Notes: generated by a model from the letters alone, not told the origin. A stretch of DNA of 64,000 nt from Solea solea (GCF_958295425.1 NC_081136.1:7003594-7067593); one strand, 5' to 3'. Shown: positions 1 through 11,031, counted from the stretch's first letter. Numbers and translations: made by a program.

Positions 1-3000
1 CCTTAGCATCTCTGAGCAAAAACAGAAGACTCTCTGCTGATTCTCCTTTACCTGACTTTAGACAAGCTTTTACAGAGACTTATTGTGAGTATAAAGGTTA
101 TAGGTCACCATTACCTGAATCAGAGGCTTCAGAAGATGAATATACATTAGAGACTTCACCAGTGTTTAATGTGGAGGACAGAGCAGAATCGCCACTGTCA
201 GAAGGGTTTGATGGAGATCTAAAATATTGTCTTTGTGACTCTCCGCTACCTCAGTACAGTGTAAGTGCACCTGTTATATCAAGAGGAAGGTGCAGATCCA
301 TATCACCGGAATCTGTACATTCAGATTGGGATGAAGAAAATAATTTATTTTTTCTGGGGGATTTTGAGCAAAGAGCTGCATCTCCTGGTTCAACCGCATC
401 CAATGATAGATTAAGACCTCTTTCACCAGACTCACCCATTCCTGAATTTGCGCAGTCATTACAAGAATCCTTTATATCACATTTGGCCTCAAGGTGCTCC
501 TCACCTGAATCAGTGTTATCAGACTTGGAAATGGAATTATCTTTGCCACTGGAAATAGAGGAGCGACCTTCTTCTCCTGAGTCCTTAGCATCTCTGAGTA
601 AAAACAGAAGACTCTCTGCTGATTCTCCTTTACCTGACTTTAGACAAGCTTTTACAGAGACTTATTGTGAGTTTAATGGTTATGAGTCGCCATCACCTGA
701 ATCAGAGGCTTCAGAAGATGAATATACATTAGAGATTTCACAGATGTTTAATTCTGATGATAGAGCAGAGTCTCCTCAGTCAGAAATATTTGATGTTAAT
801 CTTACATATTTGCCTCTCGACTCTCCTCTCCCCCAGTACAGAATAAATCTGCCTGTCATATTAAGGGTAAGGTACAGATCCACATCACCAGAATCGATAG
901 TTTCAGATTGGGATGAAGAGACAGATCTGCATTTCCCCTGGGATTTTGTGCAAAGAGCAGCATCTCCTTGTTCAACTGCATCCGTTGACGGATTTAGACC
1001 TCTTTCTCCAGACTCACCAATACCTGACTTTAAAACGACACTACATGAATCCTCTGTTTACCACATGGACTTGAGGTCCACTTCTCCAGAGTCAGTCTCC
1101 TCAGATTTAGACATGGAATCGAATCTGCCAATATTCTTGGAGAGTAGACCTTCATCTCCTGAATCTTTGTCATCACTCAGACTTTCACCTGATTCGCCTA
1201 TAACTGAGTTTATGCCTTCGATATTAGAATTACCTCAATTTTTTGGATGTAGGTCAACATCACCTGAGTCAGCATGTTCAGATGAAGAATACATTGTTTT
1301 TAGTGTAAGATCACCAGTTCATGAAATTAGACCCTCTTCACCTGACTCTGTAGATGAATATCGGGCTCTGTCACCAGACTCACCCATACCTGAATTCAGG
1401 CCAGCCATACGTGAACATGTAATTGTCAATGTCGGGTACAGATCAACTTCCCCTGAATCTGTTGAATCTGATTTTGAGTATGGTTTGAATGAGTTTTTGT
1501 TTTCTAGGAATTATTGTGTTGGAAATAGACAAGATTCTGCTGAATCAGAAAGCTTAGAACATGTAAGGCCACTATCAGTTGAATCCACAAATGAACACCA
1601 GCGTCTGTCTCCGGACTCACCTCTCCCTTCTTTTACACAAGATGTTCTTGAGATTTCATCAGCAGAGAGGCACATTGGGAGTTTGTCTGCTATATTGTCA
1701 GATTCTGAATGTGATGTGTCAGATGATGCTTCATTTGGCATCGATGTCACTGACGTGAGATCAGTATCACCTCAGTCTGATAGTTCAAATGATGAATTTA
1801 AACACCTGCCCCCTGATTCGCCAGTGCAAGATTTTTCAAAGACAATAGTAGAAAAATACATGACTTTAAGAGACACACCAACCAGTGAAATTTCAGATTC
1901 AGATGATTTGTCACAAACTTTAGACCTGTTTTGTGCAGAAGACAGGTCTGCATCACCAGAATCTGTTGCATCAGATAAGGGGGAATTCCTATTGACACAT
2001 CAATCACCGCTAACAGAATTAAAAGTTCTAACTGCCTCTGATGGAGGTTTATCCCCTGTAGTAGTTCCTACCATTCCTGAGGAGTCGGCCATTGTGGTTG
2101 CTGAGTATAATCTCATTTATGATGTTGAGTTACAGAAGCTTATTTCACAAGTACACGATCCTCAGTATGCTGGAGAAACATTCAGCAGTAAAACAGGGTT
2201 TTTGCAATTTATTGGCAACAAAATAGAATATGAAAGTCACGTTTCAGGTGATGAGCAAGAAATTGCAAAAGATCAAAATGCTAATGCCACAGGACAACCT
2301 ATAGAAATGACAGATCAACTGACTTCAACAGAAACAGCTTCAATAGCTGATGAAGCTTTTAGTGCAAACGCTAGACCTGACATGCCTGTTTTGGAACCAC
2401 CTCCCCCAAGGATTGATGACAGTTTGTCTTTTAGAGCAGCACCATACAAGGATACCAAGTACACATTTGAAATACCAGAAACACTACATTCTGATACAGA
2501 GGAAGATGATCTACGTTTTTCACCAGAATCTCTGATAGACTTCAGACCCATGTCCCCGAATTCAGCAATGGTGGTAGAATCAAGAGCATCATCACCCGAA
2601 TCCGTAGCATCAGTTAATGAGTTTAGACGACTCTCACCAGATTCGCCCATACCCGAATTTACAGCAACATTGCCTGAATGCGTAACATTCCTGAGATCAG
2701 CATCAACCTCACCTGACACTTTAGCATCCGATATAGAATATATGTCACTTGAATCAACCATGCACATGGCTGATGGAAGAGCATCATCTCCAGAATCTAT
2801 GCCAGAGTTCAACGGGAACATGTCTCTCCCTCCAGACTCTCCCATCCCTCAGTTTGCTGTGTTAGTCCAGGGGTTCACCACAGCACGTAGGTCATCATCA
2901 CTTGAGTCACTGTGTTCAGACTCATCACTTTGGGAGCTTACAGTCACATCCTCAAGAGCTGCTGAGACCGATAGACCATCTTCACCTGAATCCATTTCAT

Positions 3001-3572
3001 CTGTCAATGAGTTCAGACGACTATTGCCTGACTCACCCGTGCCTGTGTTTATGAGGATATTGTCATCTTATTTCATGGATCCTACCCCCCTTGAAAGATC
3101 ATCTTCACCCATGTCTTTGTCATCTGATATTGAGTTTGATCCTCTACCTGTCGACTGTTGGATGGATGACATTCCAAGGCCACAGAGTCCACAAACTGCT
3201 GAATCAGAGGAGGAATTAGGTTATTGTTCTGAGGACAGTGATAAGTTAGTTCCCAAATCAAAACCTTTGAGTTTTGCTACATCTTTATCACCTGAGCAGC
3301 ACTCACCCATCGAAGAGCAGATGGCTCTGTCACCATTACTTTTTCAAAGTTCTGACGAGCAAACAAAGACAGAATTGGAGACAGGATTTTTGTCATACAA
3401 AGAATGGATACAGCAAGGATCAGAAACTGAAAGTACCTCAACTTTCCAAAGTATTGTTTGTGAGGAAGACTTTCCGTTGAAGTCATCACCAGTTGAAGGT
3501 GTAAATAAAAAGGATGAGAAGATACTAAAGGTCCAAGCTGGGGAACTAGAGAACAAGACTGTCGGGCAAATG
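1..3572 (+). CDS. ank2: ank2 very large repeat-coding exon, 5' truncated
   Basis: The frame starting at base 3 is open from the window edge to the donor at 3573 (ATG|GTAAGA), about 1,190 codons with no stop. The protein is acidic, low-complexity and Ser/Pro-rich. It consists of degenerate repeats that alternate a block like RSxSPESVxSDxE with a block like [12 protein letters not shown], about 14 of the latter. The repeats form longer units of 194 residues. DNA at 1-170 and 583-752 is nearly identical (offset 582 bp), so at least one unit duplication is recent. Many S-P sites suggest phosphorylation by proline-directed kinases (inference). Giant exons are known in ank2 and ank3, but the usual one lies before the death domain; see the findings for why this one may lie after it. 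No start codon belongs here because the exon is internal. Confidence 0.93.
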
Positions 3573-6500
3573 GTAAGAGTTAAAGCATGACAGTCCAGCA
3601 CAATGGGAGAGTTCATTAACCGGGATGAAGTGATAACACTGTGTGACATATCTTGACAGACTCATGACAGAATGCAGTCTATTAATCCTGGGACTTTGTC
3701 CACAATGTGTGTGGAGCAAGTGTGTGGAATGTGAAAATATGGAAGTTTAACATCACCATTGATGGTTTTGAGGCTGCATGTTTTGGCTTTCACAAAACAA
3801 TCTTTGTTCAGTTAGACTAACTTTAGCTGGTTTCACATATCTGAAGAATTGCTCTGGACATTGCTTGGAGTTTGATGAATGCAGTGGTAAAATTGACACA
3901 CTTAGGAGCTGGCAGGATAATTTCCTGTGAATGTCTGGACTTCAGTGCATGTCTGAAAGCAGTTTTTGTAAAATGTTGAGGTAATTTTATTGGTGGATAT
4001 GATCAATGTTGACATTTATTTACAGGCTTCTCCTCAGACAACAGATGGTGAGGTTCAAAGCACGCTGTTGTCCACCACAACAGCAACACAAGACACCAGT
4101 AAAATAGGTCTGTTGCTCTCTGATGCCAAGCCCATGAAAACCATTCCTCTACAGCTACCTGAATATAGCTCAATCACAACCCACAGAACTGTTACTCCAG
4201 TTCTACCTTCACTTGAGAAGATGTTTAATGTAACATCAGAGGGATTACATGGGTACTCAGAGTGGGAGTTGTCCCCTAAAGAATCACAGTCCAGTGAGCT
4301 TTTCTCACCCATGTCAAGCCAGTTTCTGGTGCCACCTGATTATGAAGCGGTATTTTCAGGACAACAAACCCTGAGAGTTTCTGAATGTACCACAATGTCC
4401 TTGGATGATTTGAGTCCAGTATCTCCAGTGTTCAGTGACTCAGCTGAGACTGTGACTGAAGTCACCACCAAAAGTGAGTCAAAAACTGCACAGGACTTTG
4501 AGTTTTCCCCAGACTTTAAGAGAGTCCTCTCAGACTTTGAGAAAACCGTCTCAGAATTTGAATCAGAAGAACTAAAAGTTCCAACAAAAGGACTCCCTAC
4601 AGGCTCCAAGTCTCCACAGCACTCTGACTCAGATATGGAATTCTTTGACTGCAGACAAGGCTTTTCTGACCTCTCTGAATCAGAAGAAGTGAAAGCGGAA
4701 CATGATGTTAGATATCATATCTCAGAGCCACTGTCTCCAATGCCCGGGAGTAGCCCTAATACTGGTTTCCTGAGAGGGAGCCCTCAGTACGCTTCTCATC
4801 CTTTCCTCCAAGTGGACGAATACAAGCGCTTCTCCTCTGGCAGTGAAAGCCTTGGGGAATTTGCCTATGATTCCGATGCTTCACGTGAGTGTCGCACAGA
4901 AGGCGACCTCCAGAAATGCGAGGAGCTTCCTTCAAGAGATCAGGCAGGGTATTACGATGATGATGACTTCCTGGGAAGGGTAAGAGGTCAAGCATGAGTG
5001 TAACCCTGCACTGGCTGGTGTTTTGCCTAGTTCAAGCTGGTTGTTGTGGTGCTGCTTTCAAGACTCGGGCAATTTGACACACAAATGTGCACTTTATGGA
5101 CTAAGTGAGGCTTATGAGTGCTTTTCTGTGCATGGGTACCCAAAGTTTCAAGGAAAATAACAGAAGTGTTAACTGTGATGTGTTGCTGTGTAAATACTGC
5201 ATCATTACTGACTGAAATCAGTGTTGCTGACACAGGTGGAAGATGCTGTTTTTCAACAGATTCAATAACAACATATTGCTGTTATTTCACAACCAACTCT
5301 GTTTGCATCGTTTGATTTGTGCTTGTTTTTTTCTCCCCATCCATCCCAATTCTTTCCCCGTCAGTGTGCGAAGTACCCCTTCATGGTCTGGTAGTGTTCT
5401 GCACAGTAGGCCAACTTAAAACCACAAATAAAGGGACATTTTTGGTTTCATCTTCAACATGAACGTGGTCATTGTGACATAATACAGAATCTTTCGTCCA
5501 TAGTTGACTGTGGTTTTAAAAGTGCAAAATGCTGAATTTGAATGCTAGCATGTCGGACCAAATAAAGTTTGACTAAAACAAAAACAGACCATGAAAAGAG
5601 ATGATTTAAAGATATATTTTGCCTTTATTTGACACGACAGTGAAGCATGAAAGTGGGAAGACATGGACCAAAGGACTACATGAAACCTGGGTCACTGCAA
5701 ATTGCCCTACAGGGCGCTATGGTGAAGGACCTTTTTTTTTGGAGATAATGTGCAGGGTAACCTTCAGTTGGATGCTTTGAAATAATCATTGCACTCTAAA
5801 ATGCTACACTGTATACTGTATTTACATAGCTAACATGTATTTCCTGACATGCAAGGCAAACTGTTGCTTAATGTTGCCTTTTAAAGTCTTTAAATGTTGT
5901 TCATAATAGTAAGACTGGCAGCAGAGATGTCTCAAATCTTAGCAGATAATTGTACTTAACAACTAAGTAAAGCTTCAAATGAATAATATCCAATCCAACT
6001 TTCTAACCTAAAAACAATAATAAAACAGACTATAAAACAACAAAATACTCTACTACCTTTCATAAGGGATCCCTCATATTTCGTACACTGGTGGCTCCCA
6101 TCTCTGCATGTTTCTTTCAAAAACCTCTGTACCTTCTCTTCATCTCACGTCAGCCATACAAGTTGATTTTATTCCCCTCATCACGTCATTTACTGTGTCT
6201 ATAAACTGTTTGGGCCAAGCAAACACAAAAGTGAGGTAAAGAGAAAGGATGAACGGGGGTCAGAGGAGTGTGACGGAGTGATTCAGTGTAGACCTGATTT
6301 GTTGACCTGTCTGCTGGATGTGTGCTGTCTCCCAGGAGATAGCAGAGGAACTAGGGATGCTGTCCTCTGATAGCTCAGAGGAGGAGGTGCTGACCACCAG
6401 GGTGGTGCGACGCAGAGTTATCATTCAGGTAAACAAGCATGATGCGTCTGTGCAGACGCAGTGCACTGTGGAGTGAGCGACGCAGGCTTAGTTGGTGGTG

Positions 6501-9040
6501 GAGGTTTAGTATTTTTAAAAAGCTCTAGTGTTTAGTGCTTTTTTCCATTTTTATTTTCTTGGCGTTTGTGTCTCCTTTTGATTTCATTGAGAGAATTACA
6601 AATTCTTTGATTATAATTCTCTATTTCCACATTAAAATGATTCTTCCCATTGGGGCTTTAAGATAGCTTTAGAGGTGTTGGTCATTATTTTGTTTATTTG
6701 TTTGATGAAAGGACTGTAAATACTCACAGCGCATGCTTCTGTGTTTCAACAGGCTGATAACTTGCCGGATATTCCCCCTCAGACTGTCACGGAGGAAAAG
6801 TACATAGATGACCAGGGGAACATGGTTGTTAAGAAAGTAAGGAACACCCCCAGCCTCACCTAAAAGATCTGTGACGGTGTTGTCTTCTTCTTACTGTGAG
6901 CTTATTCTCTTCGCCTTGACCAGATCACGCGCAAGATCATTCGTAAATACGTGTCTCCGGACGGCATGGAGTCGCAGGAAGTGACGATCGAGGGATCGCA
7001 TCAGGAGACGGTGCAGATCGAGGAGGGAGACTCTGTTTCCAGAGTGGTGAAGAGAACGGTGCTTCACAGTGAGGGAGATCAGAGAGAGGTCAGTTTAATA
7101 TGGCGTTACAGCAGCTACAAGTTTCTTTTGTGTGAATCGTATCATCGACTGGATTCACCCCATAAATGTCCCCCCCCCCCTCTCTCTCCGTTTCTCCAGC
7201 TGACATTTTCAGAGCCTCTGGCTCTCGGCGCTGCCACGTCATCGGAGTTTGAGGTGGAGCCAGTGCAGGGTCGAAAGGTCAGCAAGGTCGTCAAGAAAAC
7301 GGTCGTTACGGGAAAGAGGACGGAGAAGCAGATGGGAGACCCGTCGCTGGCTGTAGATCTCCCTTCAGCTAGAGAGGACTTTGAGAAGGTCAGTGTGTCG
7401 AGAAAAAGGAAATCATCCTCTATCATGGTGCTCTCTCGCTACTGTGGATCAGACCCTTGTTTGGATTCCAGTGTTTTGTCTTCTCTCCTCCCCCTGATCC
7501 CTCTCTCCTCCTCCTCCTCTTCTACTCTTTCCCCTCCAGGCTTTGAGTTTTGCCGGAGGCTTTGGGAAAGTGCTCATGCCTCATGTAGTAGAGAGACAGA
7601 TTGTGCAGGACGACGGTTCTGTGGTTAGAAGGTTGGACTGACTTGCGGCATGGGACTGTGTAGAAATGATCCTTTAATCCGGGTTAGGCTAACATGGTGT
7701 GATTTCACTTGCCTGACGTTTTAACATCTCGATTACAGTTCAGTCCGTGTCCACATGAGCATTTCAGCTCTGAATCCTAACTAATCAGTGTCATTGTTTT
7801 GTCTTTTATTGGTGTTTTAACCTCAGATCCAATTCAGATCTTTAGTGATCCAGTAAAATGTTTTCCCGTTTGCTTGTTCCCCGACTGTTTGAGCATCCTG
7901 AGCCTTTACTTAGTCTTTACTTTTAACAGAAACAGCCAGTGAAGAGACATATGTCTTTGTTTACACGCTGATTTAAAATGGCGACGTTTTGGTTCCGAGT
8001 GTTGCATGATGGGATTGGGTGATCACGGAGCTCTGCAGTACCATAAGTTAAAATGTACAGTATGTGTGTGCTGTAAACAGGAAGCTGATTATCTCCTCTC
8101 CAGTTTTAGCATAATTAGCATAGTGTTTAAAAAGTTGTGTTTCAATTCCATGTTCTGTAAGATGAATTAACCGTTAACATCCATTAGAAGTTGCAGCTCT
8201 ACTTCCCTTGTGATGTGCATGCTGTGTGTTTCCAGTTTGGATTTTGGTCATGTGTCAGCACATATCAGTTTCTTCTGAGTATGAGTAAGCGGGTTTTACT
8301 CTGTGTTTTTAAAAAATGAAAAATGGTATAAAACTGTCAAGCGAAAAATTACAATTTTCCTTCACAGGAAAAAGGATAAAAACCTCATAAAATTACTATT
8401 ATACAAGATAAAAAAAACAGGAAACAGGAAATACAAAGCACAAAAAACATTAAAAACAAACAACAGCACAGATACGAGTAAAAAAATAAACTAGATTATA
8501 TGACATACTCTGATTGGATTATTCATTTTTAAAAATTATTTTGCAAAAAGTTAATTATTCATTCATTAATTCATTCATTAATCTAATGAAACCCAAAAGG
8601 AAGAGCAACACTGCATGTTTTAAATGTTCCCTGCTCCAATAAACATGTGGTTACCAGGCTTCTGCAGAGCCTCTGGATGAGCTGACTATTAGAACCAGGT
8701 GTGTTAGAGCAGGTGAAACATCTAAAACATGGCAGGACAGTGGATCAGGATCGAGAAACAGTGACGTGGTGTCACTTCTTTATCTTTTTTCTGTATCTCT
8801 TCCTGCAGAAGCCAAATGCGTAAGTCGCGAACCCAGAAGAGGACGGTGGTGAGGGACGCCCGGGGGAAGCACGTGCACCTGGAGCGTCTGGACGACACTC
8901 CAGCTGCTCGGCAGCCCGACGCCCTGCAGCAGCACCTGCGCCGACTGCTCCAGCAGTACTGCGACGACCACAAGGAGGAGGAGGAGGACGACGATGATGA
9001 TGAGGATGATGGAGAGGAGGGGGATGAGAATGAAGACTGA
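1..9040 (+). CDS. ank2: Ankyrin-2 (ankyrin-B), 3' part of the gene; 5' end lies left of the window
   Basis: Spliced coding region; exons 1-3572, 4026-4979, 6336-6428, 6753-6836, 6924-7088, 7200-7388, 7540-7631 and 8809-9040. About 1,790 codons lie in the window. Phases agree at every junction (all phase 0 except the last, which is phase 2). Ankyrin-B is a membrane-skeleton adaptor that links channels, transporters and adhesion molecules to spectrin. None of its ankyrin-repeat, ZU5/UPA or death domains is in this window. What is seen is a very large Ser/Pro-rich repeat region, followed by the conserved ankyrin-B tail with the blocks [43 protein letters not shown]-type [15 protein letters not shown] and [12 protein letters not shown]. 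That tail, and the convergent camk2d neighbour, separate ank2 from ank1 and ank3. The product ends in an Asp/Glu-rich tract. Which teleost duplicate (ank2a or ank2b) is unknown. Confidence 0.93.
3573..4025 (+). other. ank2 intron
   Basis: 453-bp GT-AG intron between the two large exons. Retention would add VRVKA and stop at 3588-3590. I see no poly(A) signal inside it and no other coding sequence. Confidence 0.85.
4026..4979 (+). CDS. ank2: ank2 second large Ser-rich exon
   Basis: 954 nt, 318 codons, phase 0 at both ends. The acceptor is ATTTATTTACAG at 4014-4025 and the donor AGG|GTAAGAGG begins at 4980. The protein is rich in Ser, Glu and Thr with scattered S-P sites, including a stretch near the middle with [20 protein letters not shown], and it ends in the acidic run [10 protein letters not shown]. 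It lacks the regular SPDSPIPEF repeat of the preceding exon. I recognise no folded domain. If the following intron is retained, the frame continues for five codons (VRGQA) to a TGA at 4995-4997, so this exon may also serve as a terminal exon. Confidence 0.88.
5427..5432 (+). promoter_or_regulatory. AATAAA hexamer, possible alternative ank2 poly(A) signal
   Basis: Perfect hexamer about 430 bp after the read-through stop at 4997. A second copy is at 5561-5566. Either could end a short ank2 transcript. Confidence 0.4.
5561..5566 (+). promoter_or_regulatory. AATAAA hexamer, possible alternative ank2 poly(A) signal
   Basis: Second perfect hexamer downstream of the read-through stop, followed by GTTTGACT and an A-rich stretch. 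Confidence 0.4.
5605..5740. repeat. Interspersed repeat remnant (SINE/MITE-like, teleost type)
   Basis: The stretch reading TTTGCCTTTATTTGACACGA, then a GTGAAGCATGAAAG segment, ACCTGGGTCACTGCAA and AGGGCGCTATGG, resembles a very common short interspersed repeat of teleosts. Family name not assigned. The rest of the intron (5741-6335) shows nothing I recognise. Confidence 0.55.
6336..6428 (+). CDS. ank2: ank2 C-terminal exon with the [12 protein letters not shown] block
   Basis: 93 nt, 31 codons, phase 0/0. Acceptor GTCTCCCAG before 6336, donor CAG|GTAAAC at 6429. The product runs from [17 protein letters not shown] to [12 protein letters not shown]. An acidic Ser/Glu cluster followed by a basic VRRRV block is typical of the tail between the death domain and the C-terminus in vertebrate ankyrins 1 and 2. 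Confidence 0.93.
6753..6836 (+). CDS. ank2: ank2 C-terminal exon with the [16 protein letters not shown] block
   Basis: 84 nt, 28 codons, phase 0/0. Acceptor TTTCAACAG, donor AAA|GTAAGG at 6837. Encodes [20 protein letters not shown] followed by GNMVVKK. The P-E/Q-TVTEE-(Q/Y)-x-D-E/D-x-G signature is shared by ankyrin tails; the version with P-x-I-P-P is closest to ankyrin-B as I know it. Confidence 0.95.
6924..7088 (+). CDS. ank2: ank2 C-terminal exon with the KIIRKYVS block
   Basis: 165 nt, 55 codons, phase 0/0. Acceptor CCTTGACCAG, donor GAG|GTCAGT at 7089. Encodes [20 protein letters not shown] and, later, [20 protein letters not shown], which follows the ankyrin-B tail closely. The open frame runs on past the donor through the next intron, but that stretch (from 7089) does not look like ankyrin. 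Confidence 0.95.
7200..7388 (+). CDS. ank2: ank2 C-terminal exon with the [15 protein letters not shown] block
   Basis: 189 nt, 63 codons, phase 0/0. The acceptor follows a long C/T tract (CTCCGTTTCTCCAG) and the donor AAG|GTCAGT is at 7389. Encodes [20 protein letters not shown], then [19 protein letters not shown] and [17 protein letters not shown]. The order of these blocks is that of the ankyrin-B tail. Confidence 0.95.
7540..7631 (+). CDS. ank2: ank2 penultimate coding exon
   Basis: 92 nt, entering in phase 0 and leaving in phase 2. Acceptor TTTCCCCTCCAG; the donor is a non-ideal AAG|GTTGGA at 7632. Encodes [20 protein letters not shown] followed by [10 protein letters not shown]. The donor was chosen because AG joined to A of the next exon restores Arg and leads into the conserved [12 protein letters not shown] block. 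Confidence 0.92.
7632..8808 (+). other. ank2 last intron
   Basis: 1,177-bp intron. It contains an A-rich segment at about 8310-8490 that gives a spurious Lys-rich open frame, and short ATTCATTCATTAATT repeats near 8560-8580. No exon seen. Confidence 0.85.
8809..9040 (+). CDS. ank2: ank2 last coding exon and stop
   Basis: 232 nt from the acceptor TCTTCCTGCAG to TGA at 9038-9040. Encodes [20 protein letters not shown], then [11 protein letters not shown], a short helical [15 protein letters not shown] segment and a 25-residue, almost wholly acidic end ([20 protein letters not shown] and the last five residues). The acidic tail is encoded by impure GAG/GAC/GAT trinucleotide repeats, so its length may vary between individuals. 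The opposite strand shows long open frames here that merely reflect this repeat. Confidence 0.95.
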
Positions 9041-11025
9041 GCAGCTGCTTCCGCTGATCGTCTCCTCGGATGGAAAAAGTTCCACACCCGTCACTCGTCA
9101 TTCTCTTCTTTCTGTTGGGAAGGAAGCGTTCTGTGCTCCGGCGACGACTCTTCCTTTCGCCATCGCTGCGTCGTCGTGTTTCATTTGCTCTTTTCGTAGC
9201 CAAAGAAAGCAACTTTTTTTTGTTTATTTTTTTTTTTGTGGGATGATGATTTTTTCCCAGCTGTTTTCGACCTCTCGGGGCTGCTGCGGTGTCGTCAAAC
9301 TACCAACGCGCCCGCAGGTGGATCCAGATCAAACATTTTCGCCTCACGCTCGGGCCTCTTCTTGAAGAACTCTTGTAAAAAACAACAAAAAAAAAACTTT
9401 TGTATATAGAGGAGATGAAAAAGGGACCGGGGAAGAAAAAAGTCCCAAAAAAAAAAAAAGGAGGGAAAAAATGAAAAGCATTTAATATGTGAGCCTCAAC
9501 ATAAACCTGCTGTACATGCATCGCCTCAGCTGGAGAAAAGCAACTGTACAGAGATCAAAGTCACATGGAGGAGCAAGTGTGCATCATCACGGACTCTCGA
9601 TCTGTTTACAACACACCTTTTGTCTTCCCATGATGCATCTGCCCCCCCCCCCTTTTTTTTTTGTCGTTGTCGTCAATGTTCACGTGTCCGTCTAAGTGTG
9701 TTCACATCTTATCTGCCACCTCTGTGTGTGCTTGTGCGTGTGTATATATCTACAGCGTGTGTACTGAGAAAGAAAGTAGTGATGAGCACCGCTATGATGC
9801 AGATCGAGCACTTAAGCCCCGCCTCCCCCGTATACGCAGCCGCTCCTGTTGCCCGCCGTCACGTGTGCTGCTTCGACTCGCCTCAGACTCGCCTCAGACT
9901 CGCGTCACTGTCTCCGCGAAGCCTTGTAAAGGACGAGTCTGAGTTTTCTTGCCGTCAACAAATCCCGTGAAAAAGTTACATATTGTCTGTGTCTCTAAGC
10001 CTGAATTAATCTTAATCCTTTTGTCGTGTCAAACTTTTAAAACCGCAAGTGTGTGACATGTTCCCTTATCGCTATGAACGTATTAGGACAGTTAACAGAA
10101 TACTGTGTGGAGTTTTTGTCGGATTTTATTTAGTTTTAATTCATTTTTCACAAACATCTGACTCACTGAAACGGAAACAGAGCCTTTCGTCCGTACTTTG
10201 TGTTAATTTCGTCCGTTTTATTTAGGCATTAGCTTCTCTCACTAGGCCTCATTTACTTTGCGTGTAAAATTTGGATTACAAATCCTGGATTAATTTACAC
10301 GTTCTTACCCAAATTTGTTCTTTCTCTGCAGAGAATATCATTTTAAATTCAATTTAACTTCCTGCTGTCCCATGTTAACTAAATGTATACTACACTTTGT
10401 ATTATTTATGTATTTTTAATGTCCAAGAATTTAACTTATTAATGTTCCAACCAGATAAATTAACCATAAACATGAGGCCCTTTTATCCTTGTCATTTATA
10501 GTCATCTTTACTGGAATTAAAATAACATTGTTTAACCTAATTAATGCTATTTTAATTTAAATGAAATGTAGCACAGACTGTAAACAAGGAGGTGTGGAGT
10601 TTAGTAAAACACTGGTCTACAAGATTATAGCAGAGTGCATTCTGGGAAGTGTAGGAAGTTTGATCTACATTAAGTATATATATATATATATACATGCACA
10701 TGACTAATATAATATACAACAATTAATATATACTATGGTTTCCCTTGGCTCTTTACCAGGTGATGAGGATGTTTATTGAATTTTTTTTAGTAGAATTTAG
10801 TATTTTTTTGTGACCTTTTTTCATTATTACTGAAGTTATTGCATTTATAGAGAATATAAGATATTTACAAACCCCAACGAATGCACTATTTGCTCGCTTT
10901 CGCGTTCACGTTGATTTGAAACAACGGAAAGCAGGAGGAATTTTCTCCTGAAATTGTGTGAATTGTTGTGTTTCTTTTTTGAGGTCTTGGATCGTTTGTG
11001 TGATTTATCGGGATTTGTTGACGTG

Positions 11026-11031
11026 AATAAA
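11026..11031 (+). promoter_or_regulatory. AATAAA, candidate ank2 poly(A) signal
   Basis: Perfect hexamer in GTGAATAAAACC, 2.0 kb after the ank2 stop. Confidence 0.5.

Larger units (their letters stand above)
4980..5580 (+). other. Possible alternative ank2 terminal region (retained intron with stop and poly(A) signals)
   Basis: Reading through the donor at 4980 gives five codons and a TGA at 4995-4997. Two perfect AATAAA hexamers follow at 5427-5432 and 5561-5566, within 600 bp. This is the expected layout of an alternative last exon with a short 3' UTR. It also makes an ordinary intron start if spliced. Transcript data would be needed to choose between the two. Confidence 0.45.

Noticed and set aside
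2315..2845. 176-codon - strand open frame in the large ank2 exon
   Set aside because: It is a mirror of the Ser-rich repeats on the coding strand.
7089..7199. Coding continuation of the ank2 exon through the intron (and into 7389-7539)
   Set aside because: The frame stays open, but the residues are unlike ankyrin and good GT-AG sites flank these stretches. Retention is possible but not supported.
8303..8494. Lys-rich open frame in the last ank2 intron
   Set aside because: A-rich low-complexity DNA without splice or start support.
8722..9212. Three overlapping - strand open frames
   Set aside because: They are shadows of the acidic trinucleotide-repeat tail of ank2; the + strand frame has the conserved ankyrin end.
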